DNA from: Lentzea atacamensis
GTDB taxonomy: Bacteria > Actinomycetota > Actinomycetes > Mycobacteriales > Pseudonocardiaceae
Length of the DNA stretch: 64,000 bases
Direction of reading: 5' to 3'
Assembly (NCBI RefSeq): GCF_003269295.1
Contig: NZ_QLTT01000005.1
Span: 186,001 to 250,000, forward strand
Each line of letters starts with the position of its first letter. Position 1 is the stretch's first letter. Of the stretch, positions 43,970 to 51,189 are shown piece by piece. The position numbers and the translations under genes were made by a program. Under the pieces are notes generated by a model. That model ran no database searches. It worked only from the letters and a program-made list of their open reading frames with translations, and had not been told where the DNA came from.

Positions 43970-44440
43970 ATGGAGGAGCAGCAGCCGATACCCGCGTGCA
44001 TGGAGAAGTGGGACATCAACTGGTTGCTGCACCGCGCGGCCCAGCGGGTCGGAGCGGCGTTCGCCGACGAGACCGCGAAGTTCGGCGTCTCACCGCGTGG
44101 TCAGCTGGTGCTGCAGGCACTCGCCAACGACGAGGGGCAACGCACCCAGCTCAAGCTCGGCGCCATGCTCGGACTGGACAAGACGACGCTGATGAGCGAG
44201 CTCGACAAGCTCGAGCGCGCCGGTCTGATCCTGCGCGTACCCGATCCGAAGGACCGCAGGGTGCGCACGCCGATGATCACCGACAAGGGCCGTGAGCTGC
44301 AAAAGCAGGCGGGTGACGCGCTCGCCGAGGTCGAACGTGCCTTCCGCGACCGCTTCACCCGCGAGGAGATGGCGGTCATCCGCAGGGCGTTGATCAACCT
44401 CGCCGATGGTGAAGCGCCCGTGCACGGCTCCTGCCTCTAG
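43970..44440 (+). CDS. MarR-family repressor
   Basis: 156 aa from ATG 43970 (ATG 43961 would add three residues; AGGA sits better for the former). The winged helix is TQLKLGAMLGLDKTTLMSELDKLERAGLILRVPDPKDRRVRTPMIT, with dimer helices at both ends. A cysteine near the N-terminus (IPACMEKW) and one at the C-terminus (HGSCL) could sense oxidants or electrophiles, as in some quinone-responsive MarR proteins, though this is conjecture. It probably represses itself and the azoreductase via the 43920-43947 site. Confidence 0.9.
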   Translation: MEEQQPIPACMEKWDINWLLHRAAQRVGAAFADETAKFGVSPRGQLVLQALANDEGQRTQLKLGAMLGLDKTTLMSELDKLERAGLILRVPDPKDRRVRTPMITDKGRELQKQAGDALAEVERAFRDRFTREEMAVIRRALINLADGEAPVHGSCL

Positions 44441-45624
44441 GCCAGGGAACCCAGGTCCGCCTCGCGCAGCTGCGCCGGAGTCACGGTCGCCTGCGCGTCC
44501 ACCAACGCCTGCAGCGCCGTGCCGTGGTCCCAGACGTTGACGTTCATGGCCGCCCGCAGCCGCCCGTCCCGCAGCCAGAACGCGATGAACTGCCGCGCGG
44601 CCAGGTCGCCGCGCACCACCACCTCGTCGCCGGGATCGGCGAGGCCGCGGTACTCCATGCCCAGGTCGTACTGGTCGGTGTAGAAGTACGGCGACTTCTG
44701 GTACGGCTCGTCCAGCCCGAGCAACGAGCCCGCGACGTGCGTGCCCTGGTCCTTCGCGTTCGCCCAGTGCTCGACGCGAACTCGGTGGCCGTGGCGCGGG
44801 TGGTCGTGCGCCGCGATGTCGCCGGCCGCGAACACGTCGGGTGCGGACGTGCGCAACGCGGCGTCGACCGCCACGCCGCCGTTGGCCAGTTCCAGCCCGG
44901 CGGCCTCCGCGAGCTCCAGTCGCGGCGCCGCACCCACGGCCAGCACCGTCACGTCCGGCAGCAGCTCGGTGCCGTCGTCGAGCACCAGGCCCGACGGAGA
45001 GAAACCCGCCACGCCGGTGCCGAGCTTGAACTCGACGCCGTGCTCCTCGTGCAGGCCGCGGAACATCCGGCCCATCTCCACGCCCAGTACGCGCACGAGC
45101 GGCTCTGCCAGGGGGTCGACCACCGTGACGCGGCAGCCGTGGGTGCGGGCGGCGGCCGCCACCTCGCAGCCGATCCAGCCCGCGCCGATGATCACGACGT
45201 GCCTGCCCTCGCGCAACGCGGACCTCAGCGCCAGCGAGTCGTCGATCGTGCGCAGCACATGTCCTTGCGCGCCAGGCAGAACACGTGGGCGCGATCCGGT
45301 CGCGAGCAAGAGCCGATCGTAGGAACGCACTGCTCCATCGGAGTCAACTATCGTGTGATCACCCGGTCGAAGCTCCAGCACTGAGACGCCGAGCTGGAGG
45401 TCGATCTCGTTGTCGGCGTAGAAACCCGGCTCGTGCATCCACGCGGGTTCGCCGGCCTTGCCGAGCAGAACGTCCTTGGACAGCGCGGGAAGTTCGTACG
45501 GGCGGTGATGCTCGGTGCCGAACACGGTGATCTTGCCGCCGTAGCCGCGGTCGCGGAGCGCGCCCGCCGCGGAGGCACCGGCGAGGCCCGACCCGACAAT
45601 CACAATGCGTTGCGGTTCCGCCAT
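44437..45624 (-). CDS. NAD(P)H:FAD-dependent oxidoreductase (ferredoxin reductase type)
   Basis: 395 aa from ATG 45624, with AGGAGG upstream. Two Rossmann motifs, IVIVGSGLAGASAAGALRD (FAD) and VVIIGAGWIGCEVAAAARTHG (NAD), plus DVFAAGDIAAHDHPRHGHRV near the end, mark the family of rubredoxin/putidaredoxin-type reductases. It transfers electrons from NAD(P)H to a ferredoxin, usually for a cytochrome P450 or Rieske oxygenase. Neither partner is in the window. Convergent with marR, overlapping by 4 bp. Confidence 0.88.
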   Translation of the reverse strand: MAEPQRIVIVGSGLAGASAAGALRDRGYGGKITVFGTEHHRPYELPALSKDVLLGKAGEPAWMHEPGFYADNEIDLQLGVSVLELRPGDHTIVDSDGAVRSYDRLLLATGSRPRVLPGAQGHVLRTIDDSLALRSALREGRHVVIIGAGWIGCEVAAAARTHGCRVTVVDPLAEPLVRVLGVEMGRMFRGLHEEHGVEFKLGTGVAGFSPSGLVLDDGTELLPDVTVLAVGAAPRLELAEAAGLELANGGVAVDAALRTSAPDVFAAGDIAAHDHPRHGHRVRVEHWANAKDQGTHVAGSLLGLDEPYQKSPYFYTDQYDLGMEYRGLADPGDEVVVRGDLAARQFIAFWLRDGRLRAAMNVNVWDHGTALQALVDAQATVTPAQLREADLGSLA

Positions 45625-45824
45625 TTTCACCCCTCCTGGTGACCAACTCTCGTCCCACGTGCGACGCTATCCGCAGCTCGGCGCGGTCGCTCGGCGGAGA
45701 CATTTCCGGGGACCCCTCCCCGGAACGCGAAACCTCCGTCACGACCACCGGCCGCACGCGTCTCATCCACGCGAGCGCCGGCACGACCGGGTCGGCGCAC
45801 CGAGTGAGCTGGAGGAAGAAACCC

Positions 45825-46025
45825 GTGGGAGCCAAAGAGGAGTGGCAGGTCAGCTGCCGCGACATCGCTTCGCGCCGACGGGACTTGACGGTGTTCGTCA
45901 GCCAGGGGCACGTCGTGATCAACGTGCCGCCGGGCGAAGCCGCTGTGCTGACCCCGCTGGAGGTCGGCCGGTTGCGGGCCGCGCTGAGGGAAGCCGTCGT
46001 CGCCGCGTCCGACACAGAGGTGTGA
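45825..46025 (+). CDS. Small protein of 66 aa, function unknown
   Basis: The start is taken at GTG 45825 because GGAGGA lies 9 nt upstream, although the reading frame is open for another 60 codons of unlikely sequence. The product (GAKEEWQVSCRDIASRRRDL, VFVSQGHVVINVPPGEAAVL, TPLEVGRLRAALREAVVAAS) looks like a small beta-sheet plus helix protein without signal or transmembrane segment. Short proteins of this kind are common in Pseudonocardiales, but I do not recognise a named family. It ends inside the CRP-like site before the acyl-CoA synthetase gene. Confidence 0.6.
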   Translation: MGAKEEWQVSCRDIASRRRDLTVFVSQGHVVINVPPGEAAVLTPLEVGRLRAALREAVVAASDTEV

Positions 46026-46036
46026 CCGCAGTCACA
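46021..46036. promoter_or_regulatory. CRP/GlxR-like site
   Basis: TGTGACCGCAGTCACA has TGTGA and TCACA half-sites with a 6-bp spacer, as in cAMP-receptor-type sites (TGTGA-N6-TCACA). It lies 44 bp before the acyl-CoA synthetase ATG and overlaps the end of the preceding small gene. Confidence 0.55.
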
Positions 46037-46041
46037 CCGTT

Positions 46042-46059
46042 ACCTACTCGCAAGTAGGT
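46042..46059. promoter_or_regulatory. TetR-type palindrome before the acyl-CoA synthetase gene
   Basis: ACCTACT-CGCA-AGTAGGT is a perfect inverted repeat with 7-bp arms, 21 bp before ATG 46080. Its size fits a TetR-family repressor of fatty-acid genes, although no such regulator is in the window. Confidence 0.6.
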
Positions 46060-46079
46060 TAGCGGCTAGAGTGAGTGGC

Positions 46080-47579
46080 ATGCTGACGCGCGTGCTGCTG
46101 ACCCTGGTCAAAGCCGGAGTGATCCGGCCGTTGGGCCCGCGCGGCCTCGCTGCCACCGCGCGCGGGTATCTGCAGTGGGACATCACGCTCGCGTGGGGTT
46201 ACCAGACCGGCGCCGGCCGGCACCCGGACCGCGCGGCGATCATCGATGACGACGGCGTGCTGACGTACGCGGAGGTGAACGAGCGCACCAGCCGGCTCGC
46301 GCACGCCTTCCGCGCCGGGGAACGCGTCGGGCTGCTGTGCCGCAACCACCGCGGCTTCATCGAGACGATGACCGCGTGCACGAAGATCGGCGCCGACGCC
46401 GTCCTGCTCAACACCAGCCTGAGCAAAGGACAACTGGCCCAGGTCGCACAGGACCAGAAGATCGACAGGATCGTCGCCGACCGCGAGTTCGCCGACGTGC
46501 TGCCCGACGTCCCCGCGTTCTTCGACGACGAGCTCGAGTCGCTCATCATCAACGGACCGGCGGCACCACTGCCCCGCAGGCCTCCGCGCGGCCGGCTGAT
46601 CGTCCTCACCTCCGGCACCACCGGCACCCCGAAGGGCGCCAAGCGCCCGGAACCCGCGAGCCTCGCCCCCGCCGCCGCACTGCTCTCCCGGATTCCGCTC
46701 AAGCACGGCGACGTCATCGCGATCACCTCCCCGCTCTTCCACGCCTGGGGCCTGGCCGCGTTCCAGCTCGGGCTCGTGCTCGGCGCCACGCTGGTGCTGC
46801 GCCGCAGGTTCGACCCCGCGCAGACGCTGAAGGACGCCGAGAAGTGCACGGCGATGTTCGTGGTTCCGGTGATGCTGCAACGCATGCTGGACACCCCGCA
46901 CCGGCCGAAGCTGCGGATCATCGCGTCGAGCGGATCGGCCCTGCCGCCGCGCGTCGCCTCCCGCACGCTCGAGGAGTTCGGCCCGGTGCTCTACAACCTC
47001 TACGGCTCAACGGAAGTCAGCTGGGCCAGCATCGCGACACCCGAGGAGATGCTCGCCGAACCCGGCACGGCCGGCCGGCCACCGCTGGGCACTCGACTGG
47101 CCATTGTGGACGATCAGGGCAAGCCCGTGGCACCCGGTGGGACAGGGCGGATCTTCGTCGGCAACGAGATGCTGTTCGACGGCTACACCAACGGCACCAG
47201 CAAGGAGTCGTTGAACGGCCTGATGTCCACCGGCGATCTCGGCTACGTCAAGGACGGCCTGCTGTTCGTGGCCGGCCGCGACGACGAGATGATCGTCTCC
47301 GGTGGCGAGAACGTCTACCCGCGCGAGGTCGAGGACCTGCTCTCGAACCTCGACGGCGTCACGGAGGTCGCGGTGCTCGGCGTGCCGGACGACGAGTTCG
47401 GGCAGCGGCTCGCGGCGTTCGTGGTCGGCGACGAGTCACTGACGGCCGACCACGTACGGGAACACGTGAAGGCCAACCTCGCGCGGTTCTCCGTTCCGCG
47501 GGATGTTTTCTTCGTCAACGAATTGCCGCGCAACGCGGCCGGAAAAGTGTTGAAACGTCAATTGCGCGAACAGGTCTAG
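46080..47579 (+). CDS. Fatty-acid/acyl-CoA synthetase (FadD-type AMP-binding enzyme)
   Basis: 499 aa from ATG 46080 (GTG 46071 possible). The ATP/AMP signature IVLTSGTTGTPKGAKRPEPA, then LYNLYGSTEVSWASI, STGDLGYVKDGLLFVAGRDDEMIVSGGENVYP and the catalytic Lys in LPRNAAGKVLKRQL, cover the whole adenylation domain with its C-terminal cap. It activates a carboxylic acid to acyl-AMP and then acyl-CoA. Closest in style to mycobacterial FadD12-type enzymes, by impression only. Two tandem palindromes upstream suggest both global and specific control. Confidence 0.9.
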   Translation: MLTRVLLTLVKAGVIRPLGPRGLAATARGYLQWDITLAWGYQTGAGRHPDRAAIIDDDGVLTYAEVNERTSRLAHAFRAGERVGLLCRNHRGFIETMTACTKIGADAVLLNTSLSKGQLAQVAQDQKIDRIVADREFADVLPDVPAFFDDELESLIINGPAAPLPRRPPRGRLIVLTSGTTGTPKGAKRPEPASLAPAAALLSRIPLKHGDVIAITSPLFHAWGLAAFQLGLVLGATLVLRRRFDPAQTLKDAEKCTAMFVVPVMLQRMLDTPHRPKLRIIASSGSALPPRVASRTLEEFGPVLYNLYGSTEVSWASIATPEEMLAEPGTAGRPPLGTRLAIVDDQGKPVAPGGTGRIFVGNEMLFDGYTNGTSKESLNGLMSTGDLGYVKDGLLFVAGRDDEMIVSGGENVYPREVEDLLSNLDGVTEVAVLGVPDDEFGQRLAAFVVGDESLTADHVREHVKANLARFSVPRDVFFVNELPRNAAGKVLKRQLREQV

Positions 47580-47605
47580 GCTCAGGCTCCGAAGGGGGCT
47601 TGATC

Positions 47606-48934
47606 ATGACAGTTCCCGGCCGGACGGCGGATCCGCGGTCCAACGCCGTGCACAACCTGCGCGAGGCACGCATCGCACTGGACGAGGGCAGGCCAGGCGA
47701 GGCGCTGGAGTACGCGGAGAAAGCGGTTGCCGCCTTCGCGTGGCTGGACGACGTCGAGGGCGTCGCGGAGGGCGTGCTGGCGCAGTCCGTGGCGCTCGGC
47801 AAGCGCGGGCTGTGGCCCAGCGCCCTCGACACGATCGACAGGGTGCAGGAGATCGCGGCGGCGAACCGCCACATCGGACTGCAGGCGCGGTGCAGCTTTT
47901 CCCGTGCTGTCGTGGAACTGCGGCTCGACTCGCGGGAGCGGAGCTTCAACTCGTTCGCCCGCGCACTGGGTCTCGCCGAGCTCACGGGCGACAACGAGCT
48001 GATCGGTTCCGTGCTGTTCGAACAAGCCCGCGTGATGCGCATGCAGTACCACGAGCACTGCATGATCCGCACCCGGGAGAGCCGCTGCAGCCTCGACGGC
48101 GAGCCGTGCGTGCGCAAGCTCCGGCGCGCGGAAGCGTTGTGCGCTCAGGTGCGCGACCGGTGGAAGCAGGTCGGCGACCCGGTCCGGATGGCGATGGTGA
48201 ACGTGCTGCTGACACACGTGCGCATTGATCTGGGTGAACTTGACCGTGCGCATCGCAGCTGGCAGCGCGCTGACCAGTTGCTTGCCGGAAGGAACCGCCC
48301 GGTGGCGCGGGCGGAGGCGTTGATGGCGCGCGCCAGGCTGAGCGGGGCGCGCAAGCGGTACCCGGACCAGATCTCCCAGCTGACGCAGGCCGCCGAGCTC
48401 GCCATGAGCTGCCTGGCGCGCGAGGTGGCGGTGCACGCCCACCAGCAGCTGAGTGAGGCGTACGAACGGTCCGGTGACCTGGAACGGGCGCTGCGGCACG
48501 CGCGGCTGCAGCTTGAGCAGTACCGGTTGTGGGAGCTGCAGGAAGGCCGTGACCTCCTGCGGATGCGCGAGCACGACCTGTCGTCACGGCTGGTGGAACA
48601 GTTGGCGCACAGGCGTTTCGAGCCCAAGCGCGAGGACGCGGTGGTGCGTGTCCCGCACACCGGTGAGCTGCACGAGACCGGCACCGCGGAGCACACGAAC
48701 ACCCGGATCGCCCGCGCGCTGCGGGCCGGTCTCACCAAGCGCGGCATCGAGGTGCTGCGGCTCGTGGCGGCAGGCGCCAGCACGACGATGATCGCGGAGT
48801 CGCTCGGCCTGTCCCCCAAGACCGTGCAGAACCACCTCCAGCGGATCTACACGACCCTTGACGTCAAGGGGCGCTCCGGCGCCGTCGTCTGGTGGATGAG
48901 CTTGACCAACAGCGAGTCATCTGTTGTCAAGTAA
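47606..48934 (+). CDS. LuxR-type regulator with N-terminal TPR-like repeats
   Basis: 442 aa from ATG 47606, with AGGGGG upstream. The first 330 residues are helical repeats (for example LREARIALDEGRPGEALEYA, SEAYERSGDLERALRHARLQ). The C-terminal LuxR helix-turn-helix is GLTKRGIEVLRLVAAGAST...SLGLSPKTVQNHLQRIYTTLDV. There is no receiver domain or ATPase. A central cysteine pair (HEHCMIRTRESRCSLDGEPC) may bind metal or form a disulfide. It resembles the MalT tail without its STAND domain. The target is unknown. Confidence 0.8.
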   Translation: MTVPGRTADPRSNAVHNLREARIALDEGRPGEALEYAEKAVAAFAWLDDVEGVAEGVLAQSVALGKRGLWPSALDTIDRVQEIAAANRHIGLQARCSFSRAVVELRLDSRERSFNSFARALGLAELTGDNELIGSVLFEQARVMRMQYHEHCMIRTRESRCSLDGEPCVRKLRRAEALCAQVRDRWKQVGDPVRMAMVNVLLTHVRIDLGELDRAHRSWQRADQLLAGRNRPVARAEALMARARLSGARKRYPDQISQLTQAAELAMSCLAREVAVHAHQQLSEAYERSGDLERALRHARLQLEQYRLWELQEGRDLLRMREHDLSSRLVEQLAHRRFEPKREDAVVRVPHTGELHETGTAEHTNTRIARALRAGLTKRGIEVLRLVAAGASTTMIAESLGLSPKTVQNHLQRIYTTLDVKGRSGAVVWWMSLTNSESSVVK

Positions 48935-49156
48935 TTGACAATTGCTCCGAGCAGCCAGTGGCCCCATCGCCCGTTCGGTCGCTTGCCGCCGACGGGGTGG
49001 TCCCGGTTCTTGGGTGATTTGCCCATGTCGGGGCGGTGGAATTAGGTGATGTGACCGGTAACTGGTCTGTGTCATGCTCCGTTAACAAGGTGTCCAGTTA
49101 ACGAGCGAGGGACGGTCATGACCGGGCAACGCCGCCCAGCACCCGTGCTCACCCTC

Positions 49157-50404
49157 TCAGTGTTTGCGGAGGGCGATGCGGGCCACGTCGCGCCACAGGA
49201 GCGGATCGACACCCTCGGGGTTGATGTGTTCCAGCAGCGCGGCCAGGGCCGTGCGCGCTCCGGTGCTGCTGTCCGGGTCGACCTCGTCTGCCGCCCGCAC
49301 CAGCAACAGGTGGCACCGCAGCTGCTGCTCTGCGTCGAGCCGGCCGGTCGCGATGGCCTGCTCCGCGAGCTCCCGCGCCCGGTCGATCTCGCCGTCGCGC
49401 AACGCCAGCTCGGCCCGCAACGCCCGTGCGTGCGCGAGCAGACCGTCCTGCCGGCTCATCGCGGCGGCCGTCGTCTCCACCTTGTCCAGCAACGCCACCA
49501 CTTCGTCCAGGTTCGCGCCGGGCGTGCGCAACGCGATGGAGGCACCGGCGAGGCGGACGCGGCAGCGGTACTCGGGATCGCCGTCGAAGTCGTCGAGCAT
49601 CCCGACGGCCTCACGGATGCAGTGCGCGGCTTCTGTTCTGTCGCCCAAACGGTCAGCGACCTTGGCCCGCGCCCACCACGTGGAGATGGCGAGCCGGTCA
49701 CGGCCGAGTTCGGGCAGCCGCACGGAAAGCTGGTCCACGACCTGTTCGGCGTCGGCCAGACGTCCCGCGGCGGTGAGCTCGGCGCACAACGAGATGAGCG
49801 CGCGCGTGTTGACGCGACGCACCCGTTCACCGTCACCGTTGGCCAGCTCGACGGCCTCGTGCGCGGCCCGGACGGATTCGGCCGTCCGGCCGAGGCGCCG
49901 CAACGAGGATGCGCGCAGGATCTCCACCAACGCGTCCACCGCCGGACCGGGAGACCACGACTTGCGCAGCTTCGCCGCCGCCAGCAGCAGACCCTCGTCG
50001 TCGCGCTGCCTCGCGAGCATCACCAGGCGCGTCCACCGCACGCACCAGCCGAACATCTCCTCGTCCGACCGCTTTCCCAGTGTTTCCAGCAGGTCGACGG
50101 CCATCACCAGGTCGCCGTCGTGGTAGGCGAGCAGTGCCTCGCACCACGCCAGCGCCTCGTCCTGCATCGCGGTGCGGTCCTCGTCGACCATCAGCTCGGA
50201 CGGGTCGACTCCCAGCACCTCGGCGAGCCTGCGGACCACGGCGGGCGACGGCACGCGTTCACCGGACTCCAGCCGCGAGACGTAGCTCATGGACACGCCG
50301 GGGCAAGCGAGGTCCTTTTGCGACAAACCGCGCTGCAGCCTGACCGCCCGCAACCGCGCGCCGAACCTCGTCAACGACTTCCTGCCCTCATCCACGGCCG
50401 CCAC
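49157..50404 (-). CDS. XRE-family HTH regulator with TPR-like domain (RRNPP-like build)
   Basis: 415 aa from GTG 50404 (TTG 50407 or GTG 50392 also possible). The N-terminal HTH is FGARLRAVRLQRGLSQKDLA, then VSMSYVSRLESGERVPSPAV. About 330 residues of TPR-like helix pairs follow (for example ALLAYHDGDLVMAVDLLETL, AKVADRLGDRTEAAHCIREA). HTH plus TPR is the architecture of peptide-sensing RRNPP regulators such as Rgg and PlcR, although many actinomycete XRE-TPR proteins have no known ligand. It is divergent, about 20 bp apart, from a gene for a small secreted peptide. Confidence 0.85.
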   Translation of the reverse strand: MAAVDEGRKSLTRFGARLRAVRLQRGLSQKDLACPGVSMSYVSRLESGERVPSPAVVRRLAEVLGVDPSELMVDEDRTAMQDEALAWCEALLAYHDGDLVMAVDLLETLGKRSDEEMFGWCVRWTRLVMLARQRDDEGLLLAAAKLRKSWSPGPAVDALVEILRASSLRRLGRTAESVRAAHEAVELANGDGERVRRVNTRALISLCAELTAAGRLADAEQVVDQLSVRLPELGRDRLAISTWWARAKVADRLGDRTEAAHCIREAVGMLDDFDGDPEYRCRVRLAGASIALRTPGANLDEVVALLDKVETTAAAMSRQDGLLAHARALRAELALRDGEIDRARELAEQAIATGRLDAEQQLRCHLLLVRAADEVDPDSSTGARTALAALLEHINPEGVDPLLWRDVARIALRKH

Positions 50405-50424
50405 CAATCGAACGGAGCCCCTTG

Positions 50425-50583
50425 ATGAAGTTGAACACTATCGCTCGAATCGCCGCCGTAGTGATCCTCAGTTTGGCGGGGATCGCTCTGGCGGGAGGCG
50501 CGGCCCTCGCCGACTCCTGCGGCAGCGGCGGGCCCGGCCACGTGACCAACCCGTTCAACCCGCCGTACGCGGTCGCGCCCTGA
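50425..50583 (+). CDS. Small secreted peptide (52 aa), candidate signal or regulated product
   Basis: ATG 50425 with GGAG 8 nt upstream; 52 codons. The signal peptide KLNTIARIAAVVILSLAG then IALAGGAALADS fits cleavage after ALA. This leaves a mature peptide of about 23 residues with one Cys, Gly-rich at first and ending NPFNPPYAVAP. Third codon positions are mostly G or C, as in real genes here. A perfect hairpin at 50599-50635 ends the transcript, so it is a single-gene unit. The divergent XRE-TPR regulator is the likely partner. Confidence 0.7.
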   Translation: MKLNTIARIAAVVILSLAGIALAGGAALADSCGSGGPGHVTNPFNPPYAVAP

Positions 50584-50598
50584 TCGTCTCGACCGGTC

Positions 50599-50635
50599 GA
50601 GGTGGTCTTGCCTCCCTCGCAAGCAAGACCACCTC
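50599..50635 (+). terminator. Hairpin terminator after the secreted-peptide gene
   Basis: GAGGTGGTCTTGC (50599-50611) pairs perfectly with GCAAGACCACCTC (50623-50635) across an 11-nt loop, 15 bp after the peptide stop codon. There is no strong U-tract, but the stem and position fit. Confidence 0.65.
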
Positions 50636-50700
50636 ACCACCGACACACCAATTGACGCGCCTGGCCACATCGCCGGTTGCGCTTGAGGCACCCTTGGGGG

Positions 50701-51189
50701 GTGACTCTGCAACTGCGCACGCCTCGTCACCAGGTGAGTCCGAAGTCGGTCCTGCTGTGGACGATGCAGGCCGCCGTGTTCTGGCTGGTGCTCTTCGTCC
50801 CCCAGCTCATCGTGTTCCTGCTGGTGAACGAACCGCCGACGTGGGAGCTGGCGCTCATGATCGCCACGCTGGTCGTCGGCGTCTTGCACACCGCGGTCGA
50901 GCCGAGCTGGCGGTACCGCGTCCACCGCTGGGAGACGACGCCGGACGCGGTGTACACCCTCTCCGGCTGGCTGAACCAGGAGTGGCGGGTCGCGCCCGTG
51001 TCCCGCATCCAGACGATCGACACGAAGCGCGGGCCGTTCCAGCAGATGCTCGGCCTCGCGACGGTCACGGTGACGACCGCGTCGGCGGCGGGCCCCGTGG
51101 AGATCGAGGGCCTGGACCACGAGGTGGCGCAGCAGCTCGTGGTGGAGCTGACCAACACCACGCAGGCCACGCCGGGTGATGCCACGTGA
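50701..51189 (+). CDS. PH-domain membrane protein (YdbS-like)
   Basis: 162 aa from GTG 50701 (TTG 50677 in frame). Two adjacent transmembrane helices (AVFWLVLFVPQLIVFLLV and ALMIATLVVGVLHTAV) precede a bacterial PH_2 domain (YRVHRWETTPDAVYTLSGWL...RIQTIDTKRGPFQQMLGLATV). This is the YdbS half of the YdbS/YdbT pair. Ends in a GTGA overlap with the larger partner. The pair is thought to work in the envelope, with a role in protecting against extracytoplasmic toxins in Bacillus. Confidence 0.85.
   Translation: MTLQLRTPRHQVSPKSVLLWTMQAAVFWLVLFVPQLIVFLLVNEPPTWELALMIATLVVGVLHTAVEPSWRYRVHRWETTPDAVYTLSGWLNQEWRVAPVSRIQTIDTKRGPFQQMLGLATVTVTTASAAGPVEIEGLDHEVAQQLVVELTNTTQATPGDAT

Noticed and set aside
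46337-47605. Long in-frame extension in front of the LuxR-type regulator
   Set aside because: It is the out-of-frame image of the acyl-CoA synthetase; the LuxR gene has its own ATG and RBS at 47606.
49081-49102. Two GTTAAC copies as an operator
   Set aside because: GTTAAC is self-complementary, so the apparent inverted repeat is trivial, and no gene start follows on the plus strand.
49118-50425. 435-codon open frame on the plus strand with an RBS-like sequence
   Set aside because: Lies antisense to the clear XRE-TPR gene; its product is Arg/Gln-rich without domains, typical of shadow frames in high-GC DNA.
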